A stretch of 64,000 nt of DNA from Anniella stebbinsi (GCA_029215795.1 JARDYH010000005.1:30510001-30574000); one strand, 5' to 3'; shown: positions 41,191-53,607, counted from the first letter of the stretch. The notes: generated by a model not told the origin, from the sequence alone. A program made the numbers and translations.

Positions 41191-43225
41191 TTGTGATTTT
41201 GTGTCATGTTTTATACAATGCACCCACTGAATTCTCAATATGAAGTGGAAAACTTCAAGGGAGAGTGGGGATTCCTAAGCTTTCCTTCTTCCATTTTTCT
41301 GCTGAAAAGCACTTTTGTCTTCCCTAGCAGGGGCAAAAATAATTTGGCTAAGAGGCATGACTTCCCGTACAAAAAGGGCCTGGGAAGAGAGTTAAGTCTT
41401 GCCCTCCAAATACACCTAGTGATCATCTGCTTTAAATGTGATTATAAAAATTCAAACAGAATTGCACACCTACATGTGACATGTAGTGTTGATTTCAGTG
41501 AATATTCCTCAGACCAGCATGTGATCCTGTGGGTCTGGAGTTCTGCAAATTATTCCCTGCTAGTTTCTAGAAGAACAAACTATTACTTGGCAACTTTCTA
41601 CATAGAGCTGCCATTGAAAGGTGTAAAAGTACTGCTAAAGAAGGTAGGGACATAATACTGAGATTAGTACTCCTGGATGGGATGATGGTAATAATAATCC
41701 CGTTAAAAGCAGTTTTGTTGTGTGCTGCGTATGATAGTATAACACAGATAATATTTTTTACTATTTCCAGCATGGAACAAGACACAGGTTTGCTAGCTTG
41801 GCTTATTGTGGTAAGAAACCTTTTCCAGAGGGGTAACTGTTGGTCTGTTGCAGCAAAAACAGTCAGACTTGTGGAACATGTGATTCACATCAGAACAAAT
41901 GGATTGAAATGATCTATGGATAGAAATTACTATACATTGAACATGCCTTGTGAGGCTTCTAGCATAACAGTATAACATATAAAGTGAGCTTTTAAAAAGT
42001 TTGCAAAATCTAGTTTCTTAAGGAAATGTCTCGATGCAATATTCCTGTACAGGTTTCCATCACGTTCCTTATGACAAAAGTATGAAAATAAGGTCTGTGG
42101 CAAGTCTTCTTCCCCATGGTCACACTGTATTTCATAATTTAAGCTACCTTTCCCCACAAAGCATTTGGTTCAGCCTAATGCTGAGACTTATTTTAGGGGT
42201 ACACAAAAGGTATTTGGAGTGGGCTCTTTGCGGAAGTTTGGCTTATAATTTATGTACCAGGATATTTGCACACAAAATGGCACTAGCTTCTACCCTGTTT
42301 ATGGAAGTTACAAGTGTGTTGCTTCATAAGACTCCATTGTACATGTGTACAAATCCTGTTCAAACTCTTCAAATAAACTTTTCTGAGGTAAGCAAACAGT
42401 TGGACTCTACGTTGTACACTGTACACCTATAGCATTACCTGCTGCTAGAAGGCACTTATTCTACTTTTCCAGTAAAATTTTATATATGTGTGTAACTCTC
42501 ATATGGGTAGGGTTTAGGATAGATCAAATGCTGTCCGTTGTACCATAAAAATAAAGAACTTATTGTCAGCATGGAGAGTCTGTATACTCTCTATTAATGG
42601 CACTTTCTCCAAAGTAAGGGATAAGCTTACACTCTATCAAATCAAAGTATCACTTTACTAGGCTCTGGGAGTCTTTTTTGTTGACAGGGAAACTTTGTAC
42701 TTATCTGTGAAGTTTGATTTTTCACTGTTCCATACTTCATATATATATATATTTTAAAAGTTGGAGTTATAATATTTTAAGCAGGATGCTGGGTGTACAT
42801 ACACTCATACAGCTTTCCCTGTGCTCAACATCGTACCTGAACCCTCTTGCCTTATAGTGCATCTTGCATTCGCATGGCCCTGCCACCTTCATATTCTGTG
42901 TGTCTGTAGATGTGCTGACTATTTATTACATGTTTATATTTCCCATTAGCCAAGGCAGTCTGAGCAGTTATCTGCAGTTGTGCGTATACGTTGGCTTTGT
43001 TAACTCTATATTGGCTCTAAGCTTACATCTATTTTCCAACATGTTTATTCTTTGCTGCTTCTCTTTTCATTACTGAAATTTAGATTGTGTGAGACCTATC
43101 ATCGCCCTTTTCTATTTATGCTATAGTATGACATAGCTGTAGTATAACTATTGCTGTAATAGTGTCATCCACACTCTTCAATGTTACTCAAGAAAGGGGC
43201 ATGAGATAAAAGCAGTTGCAATAAC

Positions 43226-43330
43226 GGTGGAGGATCTGGGGCTCTCCAGATGTCAGACTCCCAACTTCCTTCAGCCTGAGCCAGAGATAGTAGTCCAACA
43301 ACAGCTAGAGAGGCTATAGCTTCTCTAGCC
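43226..43330. mobile_element. Decayed CCAGATGT...ACTCCCAACT palindromic MITE
   Basis: Shows CTCTCCAGATGTCAGACTCC and the inverse half with AGTAGTCCAACAACAGCTAG. A divergent member of the family at 48010. Confidence 0.5.
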
Positions 43331-43499
43331 CTGTCCTACACCATGTGTAGAGGCAGTGTTAAAGGGAAGACAGTAGGGTTCAAGTCCCCACTCAAGTAGA
43401 AAGCTTATTTATGATTTCTTAACCCACCCTCCCTCACATGGTCAATGTTTAGAGAATAAATGCAATTACTAGGTCCCCACAACACAATAACAAAAACTC

Positions 43500-43770
43500 A
43501 AGGGTCGAGTGGGGGTCGTGTGTGCATTGTTGAAGTGGGGTATTGTGTTGTCTGAACCCAGCCATGGTAACCATACTTTGTTAACCATGAACATAAAAGG
43601 AACCTATGGTTTGTTGTTGATTTGTGGACTGTGGGTTGTTCATAATTAACAAATCATGGTTAGTGTGGCTGGGTCTAGACAACACGATAATCCATGTTTT
43701 AACAACAACTCACACTCAAGGATTGAGTATGGATTATTGTCTGAACCGAACATGAGAGTTGTCTGAGCTC
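43500..43770. mobile_element. MITE(s) with GGTTCAGACAACAC-type ends
   Basis: GTGTTGTCTGAACCCAGCCA (43545-43564) faces TGGCTGGGTCTAGACAACAC (43664-43683), with a third end TTGTCTGAACCGAACATG near 43740. Inverted AACCATGG/CCATGGTT motifs lie between. Probably two overlapping or nested copies. Confidence 0.55.
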
Positions 43771-44529
43771 TTCGGTGGAAAACCAAGTTGGTATAGAATA
43801 GTGGGTGCGAGACTAAAGCAACTGACCTACACTTCAGAAAATCCCCACTTAATCTTACATTTGGTCTTTGGAAAGCCACATTTGGGCCCTGTCCTCCCAG
43901 CCGCAATATAGGAGTTGATAATATAGTCCAGGATTCCCCAGCCTTTTTGGGTGAGTAGGCACATTTGGAATTCTAAGAGTGTCATGGGTGTTCTTACAGA
44001 ATAGCTGCTGTGGGGGTGAGGCTTGTCCATTCATAAAATGGCTGGCATGGTGAGTATGGTCAATCCCAAAACACCTACTTTGCAAAAGGTGAGACAAAAA
44101 GAAAAGTAACTTGCCCAAGAACCTACCTACAAAGCAGATGATCAGAGCTTCAAAACATTACCATAGTTAATTCCATAGTTTTCTGCTCCAACAACTATTT
44201 CACAGAAGGCAACATGCTGAGGCTCAGAGACAAAGCAACTTGGCCAAGAAACTGAGTATAATGTAGAGGTGGAGTCTGAGTGCCCAATGCCAACTTATGA
44301 ATTTGCTACTGTGGAGCACAACAAAATGCCCATGTCAAAGAAGGCAAAGTAGTGATGCGCAGTGAATCACGTAGAGCAAAACACACAAAGTCTTACTCCC
44401 TGCCACCCCCAGAATACTCCTCGTCAGCCTCAGCTTTCTTATTTCTGGCTGGCTGGGCACACTTCAGAGCAAGGTGCTGAGCTACAACCACCCACCATTT
44501 TAATTTTCTAATATGTCTTTCAGGGTCAT

Positions 44530-44585
44530 TTTGCGCCATTTTTGGTGGAAAGGCGGGATATTAATTATTTGTGTGTGTGTGTGTG
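44530..44585 (+). mobile_element. LINE 3'-end remnant with (TG)n
   Basis: GGTGGAAAGGCGGGATATTA followed by a simple repeat, like other LINE ends in the window. Confidence 0.5.
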
Positions 44586-44979
44586 AGGGCTATAATGATG
44601 TATCGCATGTGAAGTGCTTTGGCAACTTGAAGACATATGCAAATAGGAGGTATTAATAAGCCTTGGCAGCGCTGCGGGGGACAACAGGCTTCCCTTGGCT
44701 GCTGCCTAGGCTTGCCAAGCGGTGAGTATAATAGGCGCGATGTACTTGTGAGAGACGGCCAGTGGAGGGCACCCGCCGCCCAGCCCTGGCGTCGAAAAGC
44801 GGTGGACCCGGGCCGGCCCTAGGCGGCGCTTGTTTGGTTCGCACGGTAGTATAGCAGCTGGAGCTCGGGTTGGGCCTGCCAGCCCGCCTCTCTCATGTGA
44901 CCTAGTCGGGCTCGCTCAACTCGGCGGCGAGGAGGCGGAGGGTGACAACGACAAGAAAAGTCAAGGAGAGGGAAGGATT

Positions 44980-45051
44980 ATGGCTATGGCGGCAACCGCC
45001 GCCGCCGCTGCTGCTGCATTGCGCGGCAGGATCCGAATCCCCCGGCGCTGA
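44980..45051 (+). CDS. Upstream ORF in DIP2B 5'UTR, 23 codons
   Basis: ATG at 44980 with A at -3 and G at +4, a strong initiation context. It encodes MAMAATAAAAAAALRGRIRI and three more residues, then TGA at 45049-45051. It ends 55 bases before the DIP2B start, so reinitiation is possible. It exists as an uORF only if transcription starts upstream of 44980. The alanine run comes from a GCC/GCT repeat. Confidence 0.5.
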   Translation: MAMAATAAAAAAALRGRIRIPRR

Positions 45052-45060
45052 GCAGGAGGA

Positions 45061-45082
45061 GCCGCCGCCGCCGCCGCCGCCG
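45061..45082 (+). repeat. DIP2B: GCC trinucleotide repeat in DIP2B 5'UTR
   Basis: Seven GCC units just upstream of the start codon; a second GCC/GCT tract is at about 44996-45016. The human DIP2B 5'UTR holds the CGG repeat whose expansion underlies fragile site FRA12A. This is a plausible equivalent position, but strand and alignment with the human repeat are not verified here. Confidence 0.8.
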
Positions 45083-45106
45083 AAGTCGGCCACTTTCTTT
45101 CCCATC

Positions 45107-45209
45107 ATGGCTGAGCCGCCGGGCGGTAACGGCGCCGTCTCTCCTCCGGCCGGTTTGCCTCGAGAGGTCCGTGAGCAGCTTGCAGAGCTGGAGCTGGAGC
45201 TCTCGGAAG
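45107..45209 (+). CDS. DIP2B: DIP2B exon 1 (coding part), disco-interacting protein 2 homolog B
   Basis: ATG at 45107 opens MAEPPGGNGAVSPPAGLPRE and continues VREQLAELELELSEG, the conserved start of the DIP2 DMAP1-binding domain; the exon ends in phase 1 at a GTGAGC donor. DIP2 proteins are large, with two adenylate-forming (AMP-binding-like) domains after the DMAP1-binding domain; all of that lies beyond the window. Identification rests on the LPxEVRxQLAELELELSEG motif and on the LARP4-DIP2B gene order; DIP2A and DIP2C share the motif but not this neighbour. The alanine/glycine/proline segment before it differs from mammals, as expected for the variable N-terminus. The frame is open upstream to 44942 but has no in-frame ATG there. 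Confidence 0.92.
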
Positions 45210-46625
45210 GTGAGCCCTTGAGCAGGGTGGGATCCTAGAGCACGGAGGGGTCCCTGAACCCCTTTTCTTCTTTATACGGTGGAATCCAGGCTCTTGGCAG
45301 CCTTCCATTTTTTCGAATGTGAAAGGCAGAGAGAGTATTTCTCCTTTGGCCTGCGCTGTTGAATGGGTTTCATTCCAGGAGGGGTACGTGAGAGAAGAGG
45401 CCCACTCCTCTTCTTTCCCGATCACGCGCCGTGTAACCTCCAGTTTTCCTATTCTCTAGATACAGCGTTTACCTCTTTCTTCAGGGTTAGCGTGGATGTT
45501 TATGTGAAGGTTAGATAAAGGATTAGATCATTTCGGGTTTAAAAAAAAAAAAATCTCAAGGGGAGGTTAACTGTAGGCCTATCCTTTTAATTTGGTGTTA
45601 CTTTTCTGTCCTTCTTTCCTGTGGATCCTTAATTTTCTCTTTTCTCTGTCCATTAATGAAATTTGCTTTTCTGCATTCTCCCTTGGTAGTGAGTTTCAGC
45701 CTATACTGTTACGCTACATTGCAAATTCTTTTATTTCTTCTGTTTTGAAATCCTTTCCCTGTCACCTTAAGTGCAATCGTTTATAGAAATGGGTAGGCCA
45801 CAACTACATTGTCACCTTGCTCTTAGTGTTATGGATTTGGGTGTATTTGGGGTAGTTTCTCTAAATCTTCACAGTTTTGCAGGAGGCTGTACTGTAGGAT
45901 GAGATCTGCAGTTCACCTTATAAGCTTAAATATTGTCTTGAGCGTTGGGCTTCTTTGTAGCCCAGTAGGCAGGCCAATTGTATAGTTTGTTGCTGCGCTC
46001 TTTATACTCTGGCTTTGCTTATGTTTACTCAGTAAAGTGCCATGTATGTTGTACAACGGATGCATTGATGTTATCGCAACCCTCTTTACTGGTAGGGTGG
46101 GCATCCCCTCAGCCACCTCAGTAGTGTTTCCTGTCAATGAGCATCATGGCTAGTGATTGAGCTTGTGAAGTTGGATGGTACCCTGTATTTGGGGAGATCA
46201 CTGTTTGATGGGCTAGCTATAGATCTTTTTATTATCTCAATTCCCCCACTCAGTTATACATCCCAACTGTCTTTCAGCCCTCTTCTGGGATGATTTGCCA
46301 CTTTCTGCCAAGCTTGACAGTTTGGTAGGTAAGAGAACATATATATTATTGCCAGTTGACTTGACATTTTCTTTCATGGTCTCCTCATTTGAAAGGTACT
46401 CCAGAAGCTGTCTTCAAGGTGGTGGTAAATCTTGCCTTGTTCAGTTGCCCTTGGCTAATTTGCCTAAGGGAGCAGTAATCCTCTCTTATGCATTCTGAGG
46501 GAAGAGAGTGACTTGGTGTTCCCTCCTTCTCCTTCCCCCTTGCCCTTTGTATTGTAAATGTACCAATTTTACTGTGTTTCATATATTATTTCCTCTTCTA
46601 CTTATTGTCATCTTGTGTATTTCAG

Positions 46626-47121
46626 TGGCCTGGTTCGGATGACACAATAATCAACGGAGGGGGTCAGAAACAATCGTCAGTTGTGTTGCTTATTGTGTCG
46701 TGTGGAGGGCAACACACAATGCACACACAACTGACAGTATGCTATTTGGGGCACTTAAACAACAGAGAAAAACAACAGGCTTGCATGTTGTTTATCCCAA
46801 AATCCATTGTTTAAAGTGTCGTGTGGAGGGAACCCCTCTCTCTCCATGTAGTATTCCGTTTGGCCATAGAGTTCGCTGGCCGGAGCAGCTGAACTCCCCC
46901 CCCCCCCGCTCCGATGCAGCCAGCAGAACTTGCGATGCATGCTGGGATACGGCCGGAGGATTGAAGGAGGTGGGAGACACAGCAGCCCAGAAGGATGCCG
47001 GGACTTTCAGCCGCGCGATGCGGGAGGGGCAATGTCATGTGGTGGGTGCTGCCACCAAAATAACACATGGTCAGTACGCTATTTCCCCCTCCGTTGCCTA
47101 AAGTGTCATCTGAATTCACCC
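46626..47121. mobile_element. MITE with TGGCCTGGTTCGGATGACAC ends
   Basis: Starts TGGCCTGGTTCGGATGACAC and ends AAGTGTCATCTGAATTCACC. Inside are repeated ATTGTGTCGTGTGGAGGG and CAATAAT/ATTGTTT motifs and a C10-type run (46897-46907). Related by its ends to 57273-57500. Open frames across it are not genes. Confidence 0.65.
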
Positions 47122-48009
47122 AGTATCTCTTCCAAGAGAAAAACCAATGCCTTTTGGACGGTGGTGGTGAATATATGTGGGTGAAGAGTCTTGGATAACA
47201 ATGAGGGGTGGGGGGATCATAATGTGTTTGCCATGTGACCCGTGCAAGCTGCTTTATGCAGCTGTAATCAGTTAACACAAAGTTCCTGTTTATGCTGAAA
47301 ACAAAACCTTAAATTGTGTTGGAGCCATAAATGGCACATTTCCTCTTCTCGTTTCTGTGGTTGATTTTTTTAAATCTCCACGTTCAGTTTACTGCCTGCT
47401 GGCTGTTAGGCTATTGTCCTCAGTCCTCTTGAAAATGATACCCATGGCTGGTTTTTGTAGGACAGAAGGAACTGTGTTGAAATTAAGATAATGAATTTCC
47501 ATAGGGGAGAAAACAAAACATGTAGAACTCATTTTTACTGGGTCTCTTTGTCTGGTTTACATCGGGGAGAATGAATATGGGGCATTCTTAAAAACTTGAA
47601 TACCAGTCCCACTTGTGTTTGTGTAAACCTGTAGCTTTTTCTCATGAATACAAAGCTTTCAGAAGGGAAATGCTGTGTGAATTATCTTACCAGGGATAAG
47701 TTGCTTGAATACACCGGCTAGAATCTGAAAAACTACATTAAGCTAGTTCAAGGAATTGCACTCACCTAGTAGATTTTTTTTTACTTTGAACAGTAGAACC
47801 CAAAGATGCATCATAAACTGCTTTTGCTGCTCTCCTTAATTCTTGTTTGTCTTTTGTCATGCAGTCTATGCTGATAGTGGTGGAGCTGCTATTCAAGAAA
47901 ACATAGGCCCAAAGTGTGTTTGGGTACACAGAACAAGTTGAATGGATATTTGGATCCTGAACACAGCAACATAAGAGATGATGGCCTGAAATATCATGTA
48001 TATGGCAAC

Positions 48010-48140
48010 TTTTCTCAATCTAGTGCCCCCCAGATGTTTTGGACTACAACTCCCAGCATTCCTGACCATTGGCCGTGCTGGCTGAAGCTGATGGGAGTTG
48101 AAGTCCAAAACATCTGGAAGGCTAGGTCTGGGAAGGCTGG
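48010..48140. mobile_element. Palindromic MITE, CCAGATGTTTTGGACTACAA family
   Basis: The left half (CCCAGATGTTTTGGACTACA, then ACTCCCAGCATTCCTGACC) is inverted in the right half (GATGGGAGTTGAAGTCCAAA, then ACATCTGGAAGGC). Other copies lie at 52889-53003, 53470-53607, 55465-55535 and 58638-58753. Confidence 0.75.
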
Positions 48141-51100
48141 TGTATGGTATGGCCTAGATCTTATTATATTATAACATCTCTATGCTACGTACCTACATAA
48201 CTGAAAACTGAGCAGAGAATTGCTTATACTTCCTGAATGGTATGTAAAGAATATTCTATAAGGGCAATTCGAATTATTTTAATAGTATTAACCTGTAGAA
48301 AACCATTGTAGATAGGTGTTCAATTGTATTCCGGTAATACACACATGCAAGTTAGGTTGCAGACACCACATAACGTCTATATGGATTATTCAGGAATTAT
48401 GCCCCATTCTTCACACAAAAGATAATGATCAGTGCAACCATGTACCACAATTCTGTTCTGCCTAGCTTTGCTGAGAGGGAGCAGGATTCTTTCTGATATG
48501 TATACACCCTTGGAAGAAATTTCTCTAGTAAAAGTTATATGAACGGACTGTTCAGACAGAGAAGGTAGCACATGTGTCTTTTAAAGGGGAGCTGTACTTG
48601 TTTTGTTGCTTCCTTTAATTTTTTTTTCTCCATAAGAACTTAATAGGAAATCCGTATGTTTAAAAGTCTCAATTTAGGACCCTGTTCATCAAGGTGCCTA
48701 TTGCAATTGGCTTCCTTAATGGTGCTCACCTTCTTGGAGGTTTCAGGCCCTTAAAGGTCACTCCAGTTATATTGATATGTCACTTTGCTGCACACATAAT
48801 TAGTTGGAAGCCTTTCAGTACCAACTTTTATTTGGTCCAGCGCCAGTCATAGGGACTTCATCTAAACATTTAGCTTAGATCAGATAATCCTGTCTTGTCT
48901 TAACATTTGGTGAATGTTGACAAAATGAAGTAATGAAAAAGATTGTTCTTTTATGCCTCTTTGGATGAACTGTAAATTGCTGATTTTACTGGCACATTTA
49001 ACTGCTGGGAAAACATTTTTAGATATTTTTATGGCGTGTGTCATTTTACTTACCTCTTAAAATATTTTTTTTGCACATTTAACCTTTTAATATTCTGTGT
49101 TCTTAGGAAATCCCATTTGTATGTGCAGCTTCTGACCTTGAAGCTGCAACTCAAAGCACTGCAGTGCTTTTTCAGCATAGCCCAGTGAGAATACTAATTT
49201 ATTATGAAAGTGTGTTTGTGTAGTGATGTGTGTGTGCAAATATGGCTGCCTGCATACCTTGGATATTGGTACTCTCTGCTGCATTGTCAGTCACATGCTG
49301 CTTGTGATTGTCACTGACCTCAATTTGTAGTAGATCTAAAATCTACCTTTCCTATTTGAGGGCACACTTGGTTCTTTCCTTGAGTTACATTAGGGATATC
49401 TGTATTACAGATTTAAACCAAACTAACAGGGAGCTCTGGCTTTTTGAAGAGTGCTAGAAATTCCTACTAGAGCATTTTGGCACTCGTGATCAAACTATAA
49501 TTCCCAGGATATTTTGGGGGGGAAGCCATGATGGTTAAAGTAATGCAAAATCACTATAGATTTGTAGTAGATACGTCCATCAAGAAAGGCCTTTGACCAC
49601 ATTGAGTAGTTGTATATGGGCTATTGATGCCTCCTTGAATATAACAGCACTTTACACCAGGAAATCACTTGTAGGCTTGATGTGAGTGAAACAGAACTGA
49701 TTTGAAGAGGAATTAATCAACCTGCTTTAGTCTGTCGTGCTATAGAAATGGATGCAGATGAAAACTCATAAATAAGACATAAATTATCTCCAGTGGTAGA
49801 GGCAACTATATTCTTGTGGACTCTCTTTATTTTGTTTCAGCATAAGTGTGTTACATCTTCATTCTGGTATTCCGCACTTGTGCAATGATTTTGAAAAGGA
49901 AATGAGTGTCATAATGGCTGGGTTCTAAGGTCACGGCGCACCTCCCCTGCTTCTTCTGGCTGTGCTGCTACAACTAGAAGGAGCAGTTTTAAAAATCCCC
50001 ACTCCAGAGGAAAAATGGGGAGGAGCTGATTGTAGGTCCTCATGGTAGCAGTCTCCATTTCCCAGAACTGCCTGGGGTTTGGCTTCCTCTACTAGCATTG
50101 CGGGAGGAGGGAGAGGTGTGCCCTGTGCAGTATACAGGAGAAAAGTTGTGCATTGCATTCCAACTTTCCTCTGTTTGTACAGATTAAACGGGATCTGGTT
50201 CTCTTCATCATCTTGTTTCATCAACAGTTATCTCACTTTTTTCACTGTGAGGTTATTGTTTACTTTGTGGGTGTTTCCAGCAAAGACTTTAGGCTCTGAT
50301 AGCAGCCATGTGTTTCCATTTCATTTCTGAAGGGGGAAGAGGAGCTGGCCCGACATGGGTGGAAATATTACTGGGCATCCAGAGGAGTACTGTGGGTGCT
50401 TCCAGATGAGGCTTTGATTGTCCTGGCTCATTTACGGAATTTTATGGGAGGTCCAGATGATGACACCTTCCACTTGTAACCCTTTCAGGTTTTCTCACTG
50501 TTTCTCCCATCTTTTTTCTTATCACAGAAAATCCATCAAGCAGGGAAAGATAGGATACCTGCACAATATTGTTTGGTAATGTTAGGAGCTATACATTTAG
50601 AAGCACCTTACATTGACACCATATGACTGGCAGTGGATCTAGTCTGAGCAAAACATTGAGGTAGCGTGTTCTCAGGATCACATGATGGTTAGCATTCTGA
50701 TAATCTCGCTTCCATTTTTCACAGTTGAACTAAACTTCTAGCTCTCTAGTAATAACTGTATGGATATGTTTGTCAATGTGTAGACATTGTTTGCTAAGAA
50801 AAGAAGCAAGTCTTCTTGTAGGTCAAGGTGTGGAGCCTACAGGTTGGAACATTCCATCCCACTTATCTCGTTTCCTCAGGACTTCATTCATTTATTCATT
50901 CCCTGCTTCTTTTCCTTCTAGCATTGTATGCCTGCCAAAGTATTCTAATTCCCCATAATGTTTGCATGTAGTTATTTAAACTGTGCTACTTTATGCTTAT
51001 ATCCACAATTTACTTACATTATTCATACACAATTTGGGTTTGCTTGTACCAGAATTTGGTGGTGGGGTGTGCTTTTGTATAATTCAGGACACCTGACTTT

Positions 51101-52363
51101 AGGGCCTGGCTCACAATGGCTACGTATACTATGGAATCAATAGAATTGTTTTGGCTGATTATTTTTTTTGACTTGGCTTACTGTAGCTATTATTAACCCT
51201 CAGAGGTTTGAAGCACCAAGTAGTCGAATACCTTGATACTTAACAGATTGCAAGCATAAAAGTTGTTTCTTACTTTTAAATTTCTGCCTGGTTCTTTTCC
51301 TGTAGACGGTGTACTGTTGCTGTTTGGTGAATTGCTAGTGTTACTTAGCCTTAGGTCACTCCCGCTACTTGATTTTTTTAAAAACTCATAATTCAGCCAG
51401 GAAAAATGCAGTGGAAAAAATCTATCAGTCATGGTGCATGCTAGAGAGGTGCTGCATCAGCATGTGGGCTGCAGCAAAATGAAGAAGGATTATCTTAAAT
51501 TATGACCCAAAATAGAAAAATCATAGCTTGCAGTAATAAGGCTCTCTTTGAGCATGATCTGTGAGTTTAAAGGTGCAGTACAAAGTATACTTTGGTAGAT
51601 AGTTTACATGTTCTTCGGCACAGAATGATAATTGCTGAAGTCCTGTTCTTGGGTGAATCCTAGAAAGAAGAGAGGACCACTTAGTAATCTTTCTTCCAAG
51701 AAAAGTATTCCTGTGATAGTCTTCATTGCAGTAGAAAACTATACTCCTCCCCTAAAAGCTAGAGATGGCCTTCTAGCCTTCTGCAAAAGCTCTCTTTCCC
51801 CCAATATGCTGTTTCACATGACTAGAGAAAGCAGCCTTTCTCAACCAGCTGTTTGAGAATGTAGTCATAGGCTTGTTTCAGCAGACTGTACTCCAATTCC
51901 TGAAACAAGCAGGGCTGAGCACAACAATTAAGGGTAGAAGGGAGTCCTGAAGGGAAGTGCTAGGTGGGAGGAGAATATGGCTGCATTTGATTAACAAATC
52001 AGCTACTGTTTATCTTTGGTCAAGGTGAAAGGTGAGGACTAAATTCCATTTCAGAGAAGCTTTTGGGGGGCAGTGGTGTGTGGGGTTAAAGGCAAAAAGG
52101 GCTGGGCTAGAAGTAAAATGAGTGAGGCCATTTTGGCTTAAAGCTCTTACTGCCCGTAACTGAGCTTTAGGAGAGACATTTCAACCTTTTAGGATGGGGG
52201 TGGGGGAGGAATTGCACAAAAGCCAGGAAACTACCAAATGATCAGTGGCTGGGGGAACCCAGGTGGGCCGGATTAGGCCCCTGGGTGTAAGGTTCTGCAC
52301 TCCTGTCATAAAGGTTCCGGGCAACTGGGAGGGAAAGCATTACACTGCCTCTTGCCTAGCTGG

Positions 52364-52365
<2 letters not shown>

Positions 52366-52411
<46 letters not shown>
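52366..52411. repeat. (GA)n microsatellite
   Basis: About 22 uninterrupted GA units. Confidence 0.98.
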
Positions 52412-52413
<2 letters not shown>

Positions 52414-52888
52414 CCCTGGGAGTACTGATTAAGCCAACCCATACAGAGCCTTCTGGCAATTGAGCTTACCCACTTAGATCCTTAGCCCCTCTTTTTATTG
52501 CTTTTGGGTTGTTGTTTTATCATATGGGTCTGCCTGTATCTTTGCTAGAATTACTGATGCAAAAGTAACAATTGAGGCCCTTGCTTGTCTCCCTGCAGGT
52601 ATGGAGGAAGAGTTGGTAACAACGCATAACTCCATATGATCTCTCCCACCCCAGTCACCCCCTTTCCCAGGCAATCTGTATACATCCTGTATTTATTAGG
52701 ATTTCTCTTAATACATGGTATGATAGCTGCAATATGTGGCTTTTGTAGGAAAAAATATTGGGTTGCATGGCCATAAAATCTGAAGCCTATCAGCTTATCT
52801 AGACATGCCAGCCAGCAGACATCTCTCACTAACCTTTCTGAATTCTTTGAGAGTGTCAACATACATGTGGATCAGGATGATCTGGTAG

Positions 52889-53003
52889 GCTAGCCTTTCC
52901 TAACCTGGTGCCCTTCAGATGTGTTGGACTGTCAGTCTCAGAATCCCTCAGCCAGATGTGGGGGTGCTGGGAGTTAAAAGTCCAATGCATCTGGAGGGCA
53001 TAG
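52889..53003. mobile_element. Palindromic MITE, CCAGATGTTTTGGACTACAA family
   Basis: GCCTTTCCTAACCTGGTGCC at left and GTCCAATGCATCTGGAGGGC at right, with a diverged centre. Immediately downstream, 53036-53076 is a LINE 3' end (GGGGCGGTATATAAATG) with an (AAT)n tail. Confidence 0.65.
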
Positions 53004-53166
53004 TGAAGAGCTCCAAAAGAGCTTTCCAAACTGATGGGGCGGTATATAAATGTAAACAATAATAATAATAATAATAGAATGATGAATGCGGATTTAGGTA
53101 AGCAAATATAAAGTGATCCTTACTTCATCTATATAAATGTTAGCTTGAATATGAGTAGAAGCCTTT

Positions 53167-53461
53167 GGCTGGGTTCGCATGATTATGGGGGCAACCCCCC
53201 CCCCCCACCATTTTGGCTTTCCCCCCCACCTCCGCGCATACTATGCGAGTGCTGGTTGTTTACATAATTGGTGCGTTGCCTGAATGTGGCGCAGGGAGTC
53301 GGTGACTTTGTTTTCACCATACAGTCTGTGCTGCACATCGTGGGTTGTAAGGTGGATTTGGGCAACACACCAATCTGTGCTGCAGCGTGTGTGCAGCATG
53401 CACAGGGGCAGAAAGAGAAGCCATGATGGCTTCTTTTACCCTCGCAATCATGTGAACCCAG
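53167..53461. mobile_element. MITE with TGGCTGGGTTCGCATGATTA ends
   Basis: Left end TGGCTGGGTTCGCATGATTA, right end AATCATGTGAACCCAG. The interior has inverted GTTTAC/GTAAAC-like and GTGCGTTGCC/GGGCAACACACC motifs and long C runs. Adjacent to another MITE at 53470. Confidence 0.6.
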
Positions 53462-53469
53462 TTTGTATG

Positions 53470-53607
53470 TTAGCCTTTCCCAATCTGGTGTCCTCCAGAT
53501 GTTTGGACTATAATTCCCAGCATTCCTGACCAATAGCCCTGCTGACTGGGACTGATGGGAGTTGTAATCCAAAACATCTGGAGGACATCAGGTTAGGGAA
53601 GGCTGCT
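53470..53607. mobile_element. Palindromic MITE, CCAGATGTTTTGGACTACAA family
   Basis: Complete copy: TAGCCTTTCCCAATCTGGTG at left, inverted in CATCAGGTTAGGGAAGGCTG at right, with TGGGAGTTGTAATCCAAAAC in the right half. Confidence 0.8.

Larger units (their letters stand above)
41190..44640. other. LARP4-DIP2B intergenic region
   Basis: No gene. Contains MITE fragments at about 43226-43330 and 43500-43770 and degenerate SINE-like stretches at about 44090-44310. AT-rich elsewhere. Open frames of up to 149 codons (41206-41655) have no recognisable domain, and their base composition is like the surroundings. Confidence 0.7.
44640..45240 (+). promoter_or_regulatory. DIP2B: DIP2B CpG-island promoter
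   Basis: A sharp change to GC-rich, CpG-rich sequence around the first exon of DIP2B, with no TATA box, as usual for a broadly expressed vertebrate gene. An E-box of the MiT/TFE type, TCATGTGA, lies at 44893-44900. The transcription start cannot be fixed from sequence; it probably falls between 44850 and 44970. Confidence 0.75.

Noticed and set aside
41206..41655. 149-codon open frame in intergenic DNA
   Set aside because: No recognisable motif; immediately downstream of a poly(A) signal; base composition like its surroundings.
44942..45106. N-terminal extension of DIP2B in the same frame
   Set aside because: The frame is open but begins only at a GTG; there is no in-frame ATG upstream of 45107, and the ATG at 45107 fits the family start.
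46811..47278. 155-codon open frame on the - strand
   Set aside because: Overlaps the MITE 46626-47121 and its C-rich run; not conserved coding sequence.
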